This document shows, in pieces, positions 6,376-12,249 of a DNA stretch of 12,249 bases (its first letter is position 1; the number at the start of each line of letters is the position of its first letter). Source of the stretch: Thiobacillus sp. UBA2597 (lineage in GTDB: Bacteria > Pseudomonadota > Gammaproteobacteria > Burkholderiales > Thiobacillaceae); the NCBI GenBank assembly GCA_002339725.1, contig DDKN01000025.1, forward strand, positions 1-12,249, written 5' to 3'. The position numbers and the translations under genes are program-made. The notes under the pieces are model-generated. The model did not search any database and was not told the DNA's origin. It saw only the letters and a program-made list of their open reading frames with translations.

Positions 6376-7128
6376 TTACTTGATCACCAATCCTTGGCCC
6401 GTCGGCAATTCGAGCACACGGTACCCCCGTTTTTCAAACCAAGGATCTTCCGCCAGTTTCTGCGGCCGGTAGGCCATCCAGCCATAATCGTCCAATACCA
6501 GCACCGCGCCGGGCACCATACGATCGAACAGCACCTCCAAGGCCCCAATTTCAGCTTCGGCATTATTCAGGTCAAGGTGCATGAAGGCGATCTTGTTCGG
6601 CGCGACATCGGCCAGAACGTCAGGAACCCGTCCCTGAGTCACTGTGACATTCGGGCAATCGGAAAACCGCTCTTTGACAGCAGCATACAATTCCGCGCCG
6701 TGCTCTGGCATTGCATGGTGTGCCATTGACGGGTCATGCTCGAACAGATCATACAAATAATAGTGTCGGTCGGCCTGTTCCGAGAAATTCACCGCATCGC
6801 ATATCATGCGCACCGTCGTACCCTTGTAGCATGCGCATTCGACAAAATCCCCCTCCAAACGCAAGCCGTTACGCACACCCCACAACACCGTGGATATGCG
6901 CCAGAGAATGGCTTGTTCGACCGGCGTCTTGGCATGTGCGGCATAAGCCTTCATGAGCGCCTGATCTTCCAGAAAACTCAGATTGCGATGGTAGGTGAAC
7001 AGATTGTCGCCCGCGTAGATACCTTTGTCCGGCCCGCCCGATATCTGGTTGATGGCCTGCTGTATCCCCTGCACGAATTGATCCTTGTTCAGCAGCCCAA
7101 AAAAAACCGTGCTAAGCAAATTGGCCAT
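6376..7128 (-). CDS. TylF/MycF-family (macrocin-type) O-methyltransferase
   Basis: The 250-aa protein fits the TylF/MycF family, SAM- and Mg-dependent enzymes that methylate hydroxyls of deoxysugars. Motifs seen are LEGDFVECACYKGTT (91-105, SAM loop), YLYDLFE (124-130, acidic end of the second strand), FMHLDLNNAEAEIGALEVL (182-200) with Asp186, and GAVLVLDDYGW (207-217) with Asp213 and Asp214. Asp186, Asp213 and Asp214 correspond to the metal ligands of MycF. The length is typical. The ATG at 7128-7126 is preceded by AAGAGGA, which lies within the last codons of the upstream reductase gene (3-bp gap), so translation is probably coupled. Its substrate may be the deoxysugar built by the upstream genes or another residue of the same glycan. 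Confidence 0.88.
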   Translation of the reverse strand: MANLLSTVFFGLLNKDQFVQGIQQAINQISGGPDKGIYAGDNLFTYHRNLSFLEDQALMKAYAAHAKTPVEQAILWRISTVLWGVRNGLRLEGDFVECACYKGTTVRMICDAVNFSEQADRHYYLYDLFEHDPSMAHHAMPEHGAELYAAVKERFSDCPNVTVTQGRVPDVLADVAPNKIAFMHLDLNNAEAEIGALEVLFDRMVPGAVLVLDDYGWMAYRPQKLAEDPWFEKRGYRVLELPTGQGLVIK

Positions 7129-7131
7129 AAT

Positions 7132-7938
7132 TCATCCTCTTGGACACTCCTGAATCAACCTCGGCAGCGCATCGATAACCGACCGGGGCACATAATTGAA
7201 TTCCTGCCGGATTCGGGTGATGTCGACGGGCGGATAGCTCAGAATGGATGCCCCTGGGTCGACCTCGATCTTGCAGCCCGTCAGCTCGGCGAGCTTGCTT
7301 GTCAATTGCGCGTGGGTCAATTGGATGCCGCTGGCGATGTTGTATATGCGTTGACTACCCCGCGTTGAAAGCGCCATCAGTAAATCAATCACGTCCTCGA
7401 TGCAGATATAGTCTTTTCTTGACTGCGGGTGGCTGCGGAGCGTGATTTTGCCCGAGACGGCCTCTCGCACGATCGCATCGATGAAATTCTCCGAGGCCGT
7501 GTTTCCGCTACCCACCACATTAGCCAAACGCGCCACCTTGACGGCCGGTCGGCCACAAGACAGGCAGAGCGACTCCCCCATCAATTTGGAAATATTGTAA
7601 AGATCCGATGGGTTCTCCGGGACCACCGCAATAGGCGTATCCTCTTTGCCCACGACGGCACCACTGTATAAGCGGGTAGAGGACAGATAAAGCAGGCTAT
7701 CGAACTCGCCTTTCTCCAGCACGTCGGCCAACTGGGAGACATGAGCGCGTACAGTATCGTAGGGTCTGGAACGGAAATCCGCCGTTACCCCGATGGCATA
7801 GATCACATGCCCAAGATTGCGCTGAAAAATCGACAGGTCGCCACGGGCAGGCGCAAACACCTCATCCCCCCGCGCTTTCAGGGCATTCACCAAGCGGCGC
7901 CCGATAAAGCCGCTGGCACCGAGGATGGTAAACCTCAC
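7132..7938 (-). CDS. NAD(P)-dependent sugar epimerase/reductase (extended SDR), likely 4-ketoreductase
   Basis: The 268-aa extended short-chain dehydrogenase has GASGFIG (7-13, dinucleotide-binding loop), LYLSSTRLY (83-91) and the catalytic YNISK (Tyr114, Lys118). The start is GTG at 7938-7936, which overlaps the TGA of the acyltransferase gene (GTGA). The frame stays open another 48 codons upstream, but those codons lie inside the acyltransferase gene and the dinucleotide-binding fold begins right at this GTG. The family includes NDP-sugar 4-epimerases and 4-ketoreductases. In a pathway that makes a CDP-4-keto-6-deoxy sugar, a 4-ketoreductase is needed and no other candidate is present, so that is the favoured role. 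Its base composition looks less GC-rich than the rfb genes upstream. Confidence 0.85.
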   Translation of the reverse strand: MRFTILGASGFIGRRLVNALKARGDEVFAPARGDLSIFQRNLGHVIYAIGVTADFRSRPYDTVRAHVSQLADVLEKGEFDSLLYLSSTRLYSGAVVGKEDTPIAVVPENPSDLYNISKLMGESLCLSCGRPAVKVARLANVVGSGNTASENFIDAIVREAVSGKITLRSHPQSRKDYICIEDVIDLLMALSTRGSQRIYNIASGIQLTHAQLTSKLAELTGCKIEVDPGASILSYPPVDITRIRQEFNYVPRSVIDALPRLIQECPRG

Positions 7939-8423
7939 CCGCGCTCCCCTATCTTCACCAGAGGATTGCCACCATATATCCCATAAGGTTCCAGCACCCC
8001 GCGCACGATAGAGCCTGCCGCGATGACGCAGCCATCCCCGATGTTTGCGCCATCCAGAAGAACACAGTTGGCACCGATCCACACATCGTCGCCAACCACA
8101 ATGCCGCCTTTGCTTGGGCGAAAGCCTTGCCTGCGAATCGGAATATCCCGCCGACGATATTCATGGTTGGTCGGCGCGAAGGTGCAATTGGCTGCCACGG
8201 CCACTCCCGTGCCGAGACGGATGCCATTGCCCGTGTACAACACGCAGCCGGAATTGATGACCGAATCCGGGCCGATAAAGACGTCTCCCTGCCCGCCCGC
8301 GGGCTTGATTTTCACAAAGGAGTCGATCACGACACCAGCGGCAATGACGATGCGGCTGCCGCGAACCGAGTCTTCGATATCCGCGAGCGCAGAAACCTTG
8401 GCAGTGGGGTCTATCTCGATCAT
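7935..8423 (-). CDS. Hexapeptide-repeat (left-handed beta-helix) sugar O-acyltransferase
   Basis: The 162-aa protein is built of hexapeptide repeats ([LIV]-G-x4 type) over most of its length, for example VFIGPDSVINSGCVLYTG (48-65) and IVVGDDVWIGANCVLLDGAN (108-127). TNHEY (85-89) carries the probable catalytic His87, as in maltose/galactoside and NodL/WbbJ-type acetyltransferases. The C-terminal YGGNPLVKIGERG is the usual cap (GxPak.ig) of the family. These enzymes work as trimers and move an acetyl or other acyl group from acyl-CoA to a sugar hydroxyl. The ATG overlaps the TGA of the C-methyltransferase gene (ATGA), and its own stop overlaps the next GTG. It probably O-acetylates the branched deoxysugar or the finished glycan. 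N-acylation is less likely, as no aminotransferase gene is present. Confidence 0.88.
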   Translation of the reverse strand: MIEIDPTAKVSALADIEDSVRGSRIVIAAGVVIDSFVKIKPAGGQGDVFIGPDSVINSGCVLYTGNGIRLGTGVAVAANCTFAPTNHEYRRRDIPIRRQGFRPSKGGIVVGDDVWIGANCVLLDGANIGDGCVIAAGSIVRGVLEPYGIYGGNPLVKIGERG

Positions 8424-9658
8424 TCAGCCTCCCCACCATGGGTTCGGATGCATGGAATGGCCGTGACGAACCGCCCGCCCCATGCCTCGATATCGGCATG
8501 CGCCGCTTTGACTTCAGCCTGCAGATTCCACGGCAGGATCAGCACCCAATCGGGTTTCTGTTCGTACAAGGCGGCCGGCGGCAGGATCGGGATGTGGCTG
8601 CCGGGCATGAACTTGCCCTGTTTCGACGGCGCGGCATCGCAGACGAAGGCGACCAGATCGGGCTTGACCCCGGCATAGTTGAGCAGGGTGTTGCCCTTGG
8701 CGGCGGCGCCGTAGGCGGCGACGCGCCTGCCCTGGCGCTTCTGCTCGATCAGGAACAGGAGCAGATCGTCCTTCACCCGGTCGGCCCGGGCCTGGAATTG
8801 CCGATAGATCGGCATCTCCCGCAAGCCCCTGGCCTCTTCTTCTTTCAGCAGTGTGGCCACCGCCGCGCTGGTGCCGCGCGCGTCATCCGCGTGACAGCCA
8901 TAGACGCGCAGGCTGCCGCCATGGGTCGGCAGCCGCTCGACATCCCACAGCCGCAGCCCGGCCGTCTGGAAGATGCGCTGCACGGTGTGGAGCGAGAGAT
9001 AGGAAAAATGCTCGTGATAGACGGTGTCGAACTGGGTGTGCTGGATCAGTTCGAGCAGGTGCGGAAACTCCAGGGTGATGGTGCCGCCGGGCTTGAGCGC
9101 GGCCTTGAGCCCCGCCGTGAAGTCGTTGATGTCCGGCACGTGGGCATAGACGTTGTTGCCGATGATGAGATCGGCCTGGCGCCCCTGCGCCGCAAGGCGC
9201 TCGCCCAACGCCCGGCCGAAGAATTCGCGCAGCACCGGCACCCCGATGGCCTCCGCCGCGGCGGCGGTGCTGGCGGTCGGCTCGATGCCCAGACAGGGAA
9301 TGCCGGCGGCGACGAAGTTTTTCAGCAGATAGCCGTCGTTCGAAGCCACCTCGATCACGAAGCTGGCCGCATTCAGGCCGAGCCGTTGCTGCATGGCGTG
9401 ACAGTACCGGGCCGCATGTTCGAGCCAGGTCTGCGAGGTCGAGGAAAAATAGGCATAGTCGGGCCGGAACAGCTCGTCGGCCCGGGCGTAATCCTCGGTC
9501 TGCACCAGCCAGCAGGCGTCGCAGACATACAGCTTGAGCGGAAAATACAACTCCGGCCCGTGCAGCTCGGCTTCGGTCAGATAGGCATTCGAGGGCGGGG
9601 CGAAGCCCAGGTCGAGGAATATCTGGCTGAGCGGCTTCTGGCAATGGCGGCAGTTCAT
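8420..9658 (-). CDS. Sugar C-3 methyltransferase (TcaB9/TylCIII-like, zinc-binding N-terminal domain)
   Basis: The 412-aa protein has three parts typical of nucleotide-sugar C-methyltransferases. These are an N-terminal zinc domain with Cys3, Cys6, Cys46 and Cys49, a SAM-binding domain (VIEVASNDGYLL, 101-112; GIEP, 124-127), and a C-terminal Rossmann-like domain (about 280-405, with VAAYGAAAKGNTLLNY). Residues reported as catalytic in the C-3' methyltransferase TcaB9 (Tyr76, His181, Tyr222, Glu224, His225, from memory) fall here at Tyr68, His173, Tyr214, Glu216 and His217, all with the same offset of 8. The last three lie in YHEHFSY. The predicted reaction is methylation of C-3 of a 4-keto-6-deoxy nucleotide sugar, giving a branched tertiary carbon. 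The start overlaps the epimerase stop (ATGA). Confidence 0.9.
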   Translation of the reverse strand: MNCRHCQKPLSQIFLDLGFAPPSNAYLTEAELHGPELYFPLKLYVCDACWLVQTEDYARADELFRPDYAYFSSTSQTWLEHAARYCHAMQQRLGLNAASFVIEVASNDGYLLKNFVAAGIPCLGIEPTASTAAAAEAIGVPVLREFFGRALGERLAAQGRQADLIIGNNVYAHVPDINDFTAGLKAALKPGGTITLEFPHLLELIQHTQFDTVYHEHFSYLSLHTVQRIFQTAGLRLWDVERLPTHGGSLRVYGCHADDARGTSAAVATLLKEEEARGLREMPIYRQFQARADRVKDDLLLFLIEQKRQGRRVAAYGAAAKGNTLLNYAGVKPDLVAFVCDAAPSKQGKFMPGSHIPILPPAALYEQKPDWVLILPWNLQAEVKAAHADIEAWGGRFVTAIPCIRTHGGEAE

Positions 9659-10206
9659 AGCGCAATGCCTGAAAAATCCGGCGTCAGCAGGGGATGTCCC
9701 CGGTCGCGCTCGGACAGCTCGGTCACCGGCAGGGGCCAGGCGATGGCGAGCCGGGGGTCATCGTAACGCACGCCGCCTTCCGCCTGCGGTGCATAGAACG
9801 CCGTGTGCAGGTAGAGCAGCTCGCTGGCGGGCTCCAACACCTGAAAGCCGTGGGCGCAGCCCTCGGGAATCACCAGCATCCTCCGATTCTCGGGCGTGAG
9901 CTCCTCGGCATGCCAGCGCAGGAAGCTGGGCGAGCCCTGGCGCAAATCGAGCGCGACATCCCACACCCGCCCCTTGAGACAGCGCACCATCTTCATCTCG
10001 GCGTGCGGCGGCCGCTGGTAATGCAGGCCGCGCACGGCGCCGGGCGCCTCGGTGCGGGAATGATTGATCTGGACCACGCGGCGCCGGCCCAGCACCTCTG
10101 CCAGCTCGCGCTCGCAATAAAGCCGGGCAAAGCTGCCACGCGGATCGATCTGGCGCGAGGTCTCCACCACCACCACCCCCGGGATCGACGTGGCCGCAAC
10201 CCTCAT
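9655..10206 (-). CDS. RmlC/RfbC-like (cupin) NDP-4-keto-6-deoxysugar 3- and/or 5-epimerase
   Basis: The 183-aa cupin matches the dTDP-4-dehydrorhamnose 3,5-epimerase family: RGLHYQ with His62, KMVRCLKGRVWDVALDLR (72-89), PEGCAHGFQVL (114-124), LLYLHTAFYAP (130-140) and LSERDRG with Asp168. His62 and Asp168 correspond to the catalytic dyad and Tyr138 to the proton-donor region of RmlC. I chose ATG 10206-10204, which overlaps the rfbG stop (ATGA). The frame extends 82 codons further upstream, but that part is out-of-frame rfbG sequence. Placed after CDP-glucose 4,6-dehydratase and before a C-3 methyltransferase, it should epimerise a CDP-linked rather than a dTDP-linked sugar. Whether it inverts C-3, C-5 or both cannot be told by eye. 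Confidence 0.88.
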   Translation of the reverse strand: MRVAATSIPGVVVVETSRQIDPRGSFARLYCERELAEVLGRRRVVQINHSRTEAPGAVRGLHYQRPPHAEMKMVRCLKGRVWDVALDLRQGSPSFLRWHAEELTPENRRMLVIPEGCAHGFQVLEPASELLYLHTAFYAPQAEGGVRYDDPRLAIAWPLPVTELSERDRGHPLLTPDFSGIAL

Positions 10207-11282
10207 GCCCGACTCCAAGCGATGCCGGCATGCTGCGCGGCCTCGACATAGGCCTCGAGCTGGCGCCGGCTGATCACAACGCCCTGCTCCAGGTAGGCGC
10301 GGTACCAGGCCACGGTTTCGGCCAGTCCCTGCTGCCAGGACCAGACCGGCTGCCAGTGCAAACGCTGACGCGCCTTGGCGCTGTCGAGATAGAGCAGTTC
10401 GGCCTCGTGCAGCTGGGGCTGCGCGGTTGTATGCCATTCGAAGCCGGGCCAATGCTGGCTCAGGCTGGCCAGAACTTCCTCGACACGGCGATTGCCCTCG
10501 ACCGCCGGGCCGAAATTCCAGGCTTCGGCCACCTCGCGCCGCCCGGCCAACAACTGCTGGCCCAGCGCCAGATAGCCCGAGAGCGATTCCAGCACGTGCT
10601 GCCAGGGGCGGGTTGCCTTGGGCGAGCGGATCTCCAGGGAACGGCGCCCGGTCACCGCGCGCACCACATCCGGCACCAGCCGGTCTTCCGACCAGTCACC
10701 GCCGCCGATCACGTTGCCGGCCCGGGCCGTGGCCAGGAGCGGACTGTCCGGCGCCGACATGAACGATTTGCGATAACTGGCGGCAACCAGCTCGGCGGCG
10801 GCCTTGGAGGCGCTGTAGGGGTCATGGCCGCCCAGGCGGTCGTTTTCCCGATAGCCCCAGGGCCATTCCTGATTGTCGTAGCACTTGTCGCTGGTGACGA
10901 CGACGATCGCCCGCACCGAGGCGACCTGACGACAGGCCTCGAGCAGATTGGCCGTGCCCAGCACGTTGCTCGACCAGGTGTCGAGCGGGGCGCGATAGGA
11001 CCGGCGCACCAGCGGCTGGGCCGCCAGGTGGAACACGATCTCGGGCTGGATCACGCGCATGCGCTCGGTCAGAGCGGCGGCATCCCGGATGTCCTGCCGA
11101 TGATCTTCGATGTCGAGCCCGAGCAGATCCCAGTGATTGGGCGCCGTCTCCGGGTCCAGGGCGATGCCGGCCACCCCGGCCCCCAGTTGTTGCAGCCAGA
11201 GGCAGAGCCAGCTGCCCTTGAAGCCAGTATGGCCGGTGACCAGAACCTTGCGCTGCCGGTAGCTGCCGCCGAACAAGGTCAT
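10203..11282 (-). CDS. rfbG: CDP-glucose 4,6-dehydratase
   Basis: The 359-aa extended SDR has GHTGFKGSWL (17-26), the distinctive nucleotide-binding loop of RfbG. It also has FHLAAQPLVRRSY (84-96), TSDKCY (130-135) and the catalytic YSASK (Tyr156, Lys160), and a GNVIGGGDW motif follows. The length is usual for the family. It converts CDP-D-glucose to CDP-4-keto-6-deoxy-D-glucose using bound NAD+, the branch point for CDP-linked deoxysugars. The ATG at 11282-11280 overlaps the rfbF stop, and its own stop overlaps the epimerase start. No RfbH-type 3-dehydrase follows in this window, so classic 3,6-dideoxyhexoses (abequose, paratose, tyvelose) are not indicated. Confidence 0.95.
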   Translation of the reverse strand: MTLFGGSYRQRKVLVTGHTGFKGSWLCLWLQQLGAGVAGIALDPETAPNHWDLLGLDIEDHRQDIRDAAALTERMRVIQPEIVFHLAAQPLVRRSYRAPLDTWSSNVLGTANLLEACRQVASVRAIVVVTSDKCYDNQEWPWGYRENDRLGGHDPYSASKAAAELVAASYRKSFMSAPDSPLLATARAGNVIGGGDWSEDRLVPDVVRAVTGRRSLEIRSPKATRPWQHVLESLSGYLALGQQLLAGRREVAEAWNFGPAVEGNRRVEEVLASLSQHWPGFEWHTTAQPQLHEAELLYLDSAKARQRLHWQPVWSWQQGLAETVAWYRAYLEQGVVISRRQLEAYVEAAQHAGIAWSRA

Positions 11283-12052
11283 TCCCAGATCTTCCAGGGC
11301 GCGCTGCCCGTTTCCCAGAGATTCTCCAGCAGGGTCTTCTCGCGCAGGGTGTCCATGGGCTGCCAGAAGCCGTGGTGCTCGAAGGCGTGCAGCTCGCCCT
11401 CCTTGGCCAGGCGGGTGAGGGGCTCGCCCTCCCAGGGCGTGGCATCGTCGGCGATGTAGTCGAGCACGGCGGGCGAGAGGACGAAAAAGCCGCCGTTGAT
11501 CCAGCCGCCGTCGCCCCGCGGCTTTTCCAGAAAGCCGCGCACTTCGCTGCCCTTGCGCGAGAGCGCGCCATAGCGGCCGGGCGGCTGCACGGCGGTCACC
11601 GTCGCCTTTTTGCCGTGCCGGCCGTGAAACGCGATCAGGGCGCCGATATCGACATCGGCCACGCCGTCGCCATAGGTGAAGCAGAAGGCCGGCTCGTTCT
11701 GCACATATTTGGCCACCCGCTTGAGCCGTCCCCCGGTCATGGTCTTCTCACCGGTATCGACCAGGGTGACCCGCCAGGGCTCGGCATTGCGCTGATGCAC
11801 TTCCATCTTGTTCTTGGTCATGTCGAACGTGACATCGGACATGTGCAGGAAGTAGTTGGCGAAATACTCCTTGATCAGATAGCCCTTGTAACCGCAGCAG
11901 ATGATGAACTCGTTGACACCGTGCGCGGAATACAGCTTCATGATGTGCCAGAGCATCGGCTTGCCGCCGATCTCGATCATGGGCTTGGGCTTGAGGTGGG
12001 TTTCCTCCGAGATGCGCGTGCCCAAGCCCCCCGCCAGAATGACAGCCTTCAT
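11279..12052 (-). CDS. rfbF: Glucose-1-phosphate cytidylyltransferase
   Basis: The 257-aa nucleotidyltransferase carries LAGGLGTR (6-13), followed by HLKPKPMIEIGGKPM (19-33), NEFIICCGYKGYLIKEYF (47-64), FTYGDGVADVD (125-135, metal-binding acidic region) and NGGFFVL. These match RfbF rather than RmlA. Length is as expected. It makes CDP-glucose from CTP and glucose-1-phosphate, the first committed step of the pathway run by the genes downstream. It is the first gene of the operon: ATG at 12052-12050, with AGG in TCAGGTCAG as ribosome binding site. Its stop overlaps the rfbG start (ATGA). It has the same high-GC look as the next three genes. Confidence 0.96.
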   Translation of the reverse strand: MKAVILAGGLGTRISEETHLKPKPMIEIGGKPMLWHIMKLYSAHGVNEFIICCGYKGYLIKEYFANYFLHMSDVTFDMTKNKMEVHQRNAEPWRVTLVDTGEKTMTGGRLKRVAKYVQNEPAFCFTYGDGVADVDIGALIAFHGRHGKKATVTAVQPPGRYGALSRKGSEVRGFLEKPRGDGGWINGGFFVLSPAVLDYIADDATPWEGEPLTRLAKEGELHAFEHHGFWQPMDTLREKTLLENLWETGSAPWKIWE

Positions 12053-12069
12053 CTGACCTGAGCGCCTCC

Positions 12070-12098
12070 ATTCAATGAGCTGAGCCGTGACGGTTCAA
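12070..12098 (-). promoter_or_regulatory. Weak candidate sigma-70 promoter for the sugar operon
   Basis: On the minus strand TTGAAC (12098-12093) and TTGAAT (12075-12070) are separated by 17 nt; each matches the sigma-70 hexamer at 4 of 6 positions. The start site would be only about 10 nt upstream of the rfbF ATG, which is short for a leader. A GCGATCGC palindrome lies just upstream (12099-12106). The operon may instead be read from a promoter to the right of the window. I see no better promoter, riboswitch or terminator in 12053-12180. Confidence 0.2.
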
Positions 12099-12180
12099 GC
12101 GATCGCCATGATACCGCCGATTTTCCGCAGATGGCGCCGCGCGCCCCTGTCCCACGCCCCGAATCCGGTCGCTGCCTCGC

Positions 12181-12249
12181 CTAAATCGAACAGACACCGC
12201 CCGGCACCGGCGGCACCGCCTCGCCATAATCCATGCAGGCCAGGCCCTT
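12181..12249 (-). CDS. Possible C-terminal fragment of a gene upstream of rfbF
   Basis: The minus-strand frame ending in TAG at 12183-12181 is open to the right edge and gives 22 residues ending MDYGEAVPPVPGGVCSI. It has the GC-rich third positions of the neighbouring genes. It would end about 128 bp before the rfbF start on the same strand. The fragment is too short to identify, and an open frame of this length can occur by chance, so this is a tentative call. Confidence 0.35.
   Translation of the reverse strand, partial: KGLACMDYGEAVPPVPGGVCSI

Noticed and set aside
7939..8082. 48-codon N-terminal extension of the SDR gene
   Set aside because: It lies within the acyltransferase gene in another frame and precedes the nucleotide-binding strand, which starts directly at the GTG at 7938.
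8438..9766. 442-codon plus-strand frame antisense to the C-methyltransferase
   Set aside because: The frame mirrors a gene with clear catalytic residues. The antisense translation has no recognisable domain; long antisense frames are common in high-GC coding DNA. The same holds for 10230-11459 and 11372-12061 on the plus strand and 3267-4403 on the minus strand.
10207..10452. 82-codon N-terminal extension of the RmlC-like epimerase
   Set aside because: It is out-of-frame rfbG sequence, low in family similarity. The ATG overlapping the rfbG stop fits the repeated ATGA pattern and the usual length of about 180 aa.
7132..12052. 3,6-dideoxyhexose (abequose/paratose/tyvelose) pathway suggested by rfbF and rfbG
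   Set aside because: No RfbH-type PLP/iron-sulfur 3-dehydrase is present in the window. The genes after rfbG point to C-3 methylation with the 3-oxygen kept.
12108..12249. Plus-strand open frame from an ATG near the right edge
   Set aside because: The translation is Pro/Arg/Ala-rich with no motif or ribosome binding site, and it would oppose the reading direction of the adjacent operon.

Overview
The window reads as a flagellin-plus-glycosylation island from a GC-rich proteobacterium. Flagellin is accompanied by FlbT and FlaF, which are characteristic of Alphaproteobacteria. The flagellin C-terminus (a NMLALQTQQQL...LRLF type tail) also resembles Rhodospirillales-type flagellins. I therefore favour an alphaproteobacterium, but this is inferred from protein style only. 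The flagellin promoter matches the enterobacterial sigma-28 consensus unusually well.

Left part (1-3062, all minus strand): a flagellar operon reading right to left. It contains flagellin (452 aa), an unrecognised 226-aa protein with an axial-flagellar-like C-terminal helix, FlbT, FlaF, and the start of a membrane protein that runs off the left edge. Its control region (3063-3176) holds a near-perfect sigma-28 promoter. It also holds a 10-bp perfect hairpin followed by a T5 tract between promoter and ribosome binding site, which looks like an attenuator or a target for FlbT-type post-transcriptional control.

Middle (3282-5570, plus strand): a 762-aa TPR / GT41 (OGT/SPINDLY-like) glycosyltransferase, transcribed divergently from flagellin. 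This resembles the FlmG class of flagellin O-glycosyltransferases and has extra TPR-like helices after the catalytic domain.

Right part (5587-12052, minus strand): an eight-gene sugar operon that converges on the glycosyltransferase gene. In transcription order it encodes RfbF (CDP-glucose synthesis), RfbG (CDP-glucose 4,6-dehydratase), an RmlC/RfbC-like epimerase, a TcaB9-like sugar C-3 methyltransferase, a hexapeptide-repeat acyltransferase, an SDR reductase/epimerase, a TylF/MycF-family O-methyltransferase and a CmcI-family methyltransferase-like protein. The first six genes are joined by five successive 4-bp start/stop overlaps. The genes predict a CDP-linked 6-deoxy-3-C-methyl (branched) hexose that is further reduced, acylated and possibly O-methylated. 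A possible C-terminal fragment of another gene lies at the right edge.

How it may fit together (inference): no glycosyltransferase is encoded in the sugar operon within this window, while a flagellin-type GT41 enzyme sits between it and flagellin. One testable reading is that the branched deoxysugar, or a glycan carrying it, decorates the Ser/Thr-rich centre of the flagellin. The alternative is that the sugar goes to lipopolysaccharide O-antigen and the neighbourhood is coincidental.
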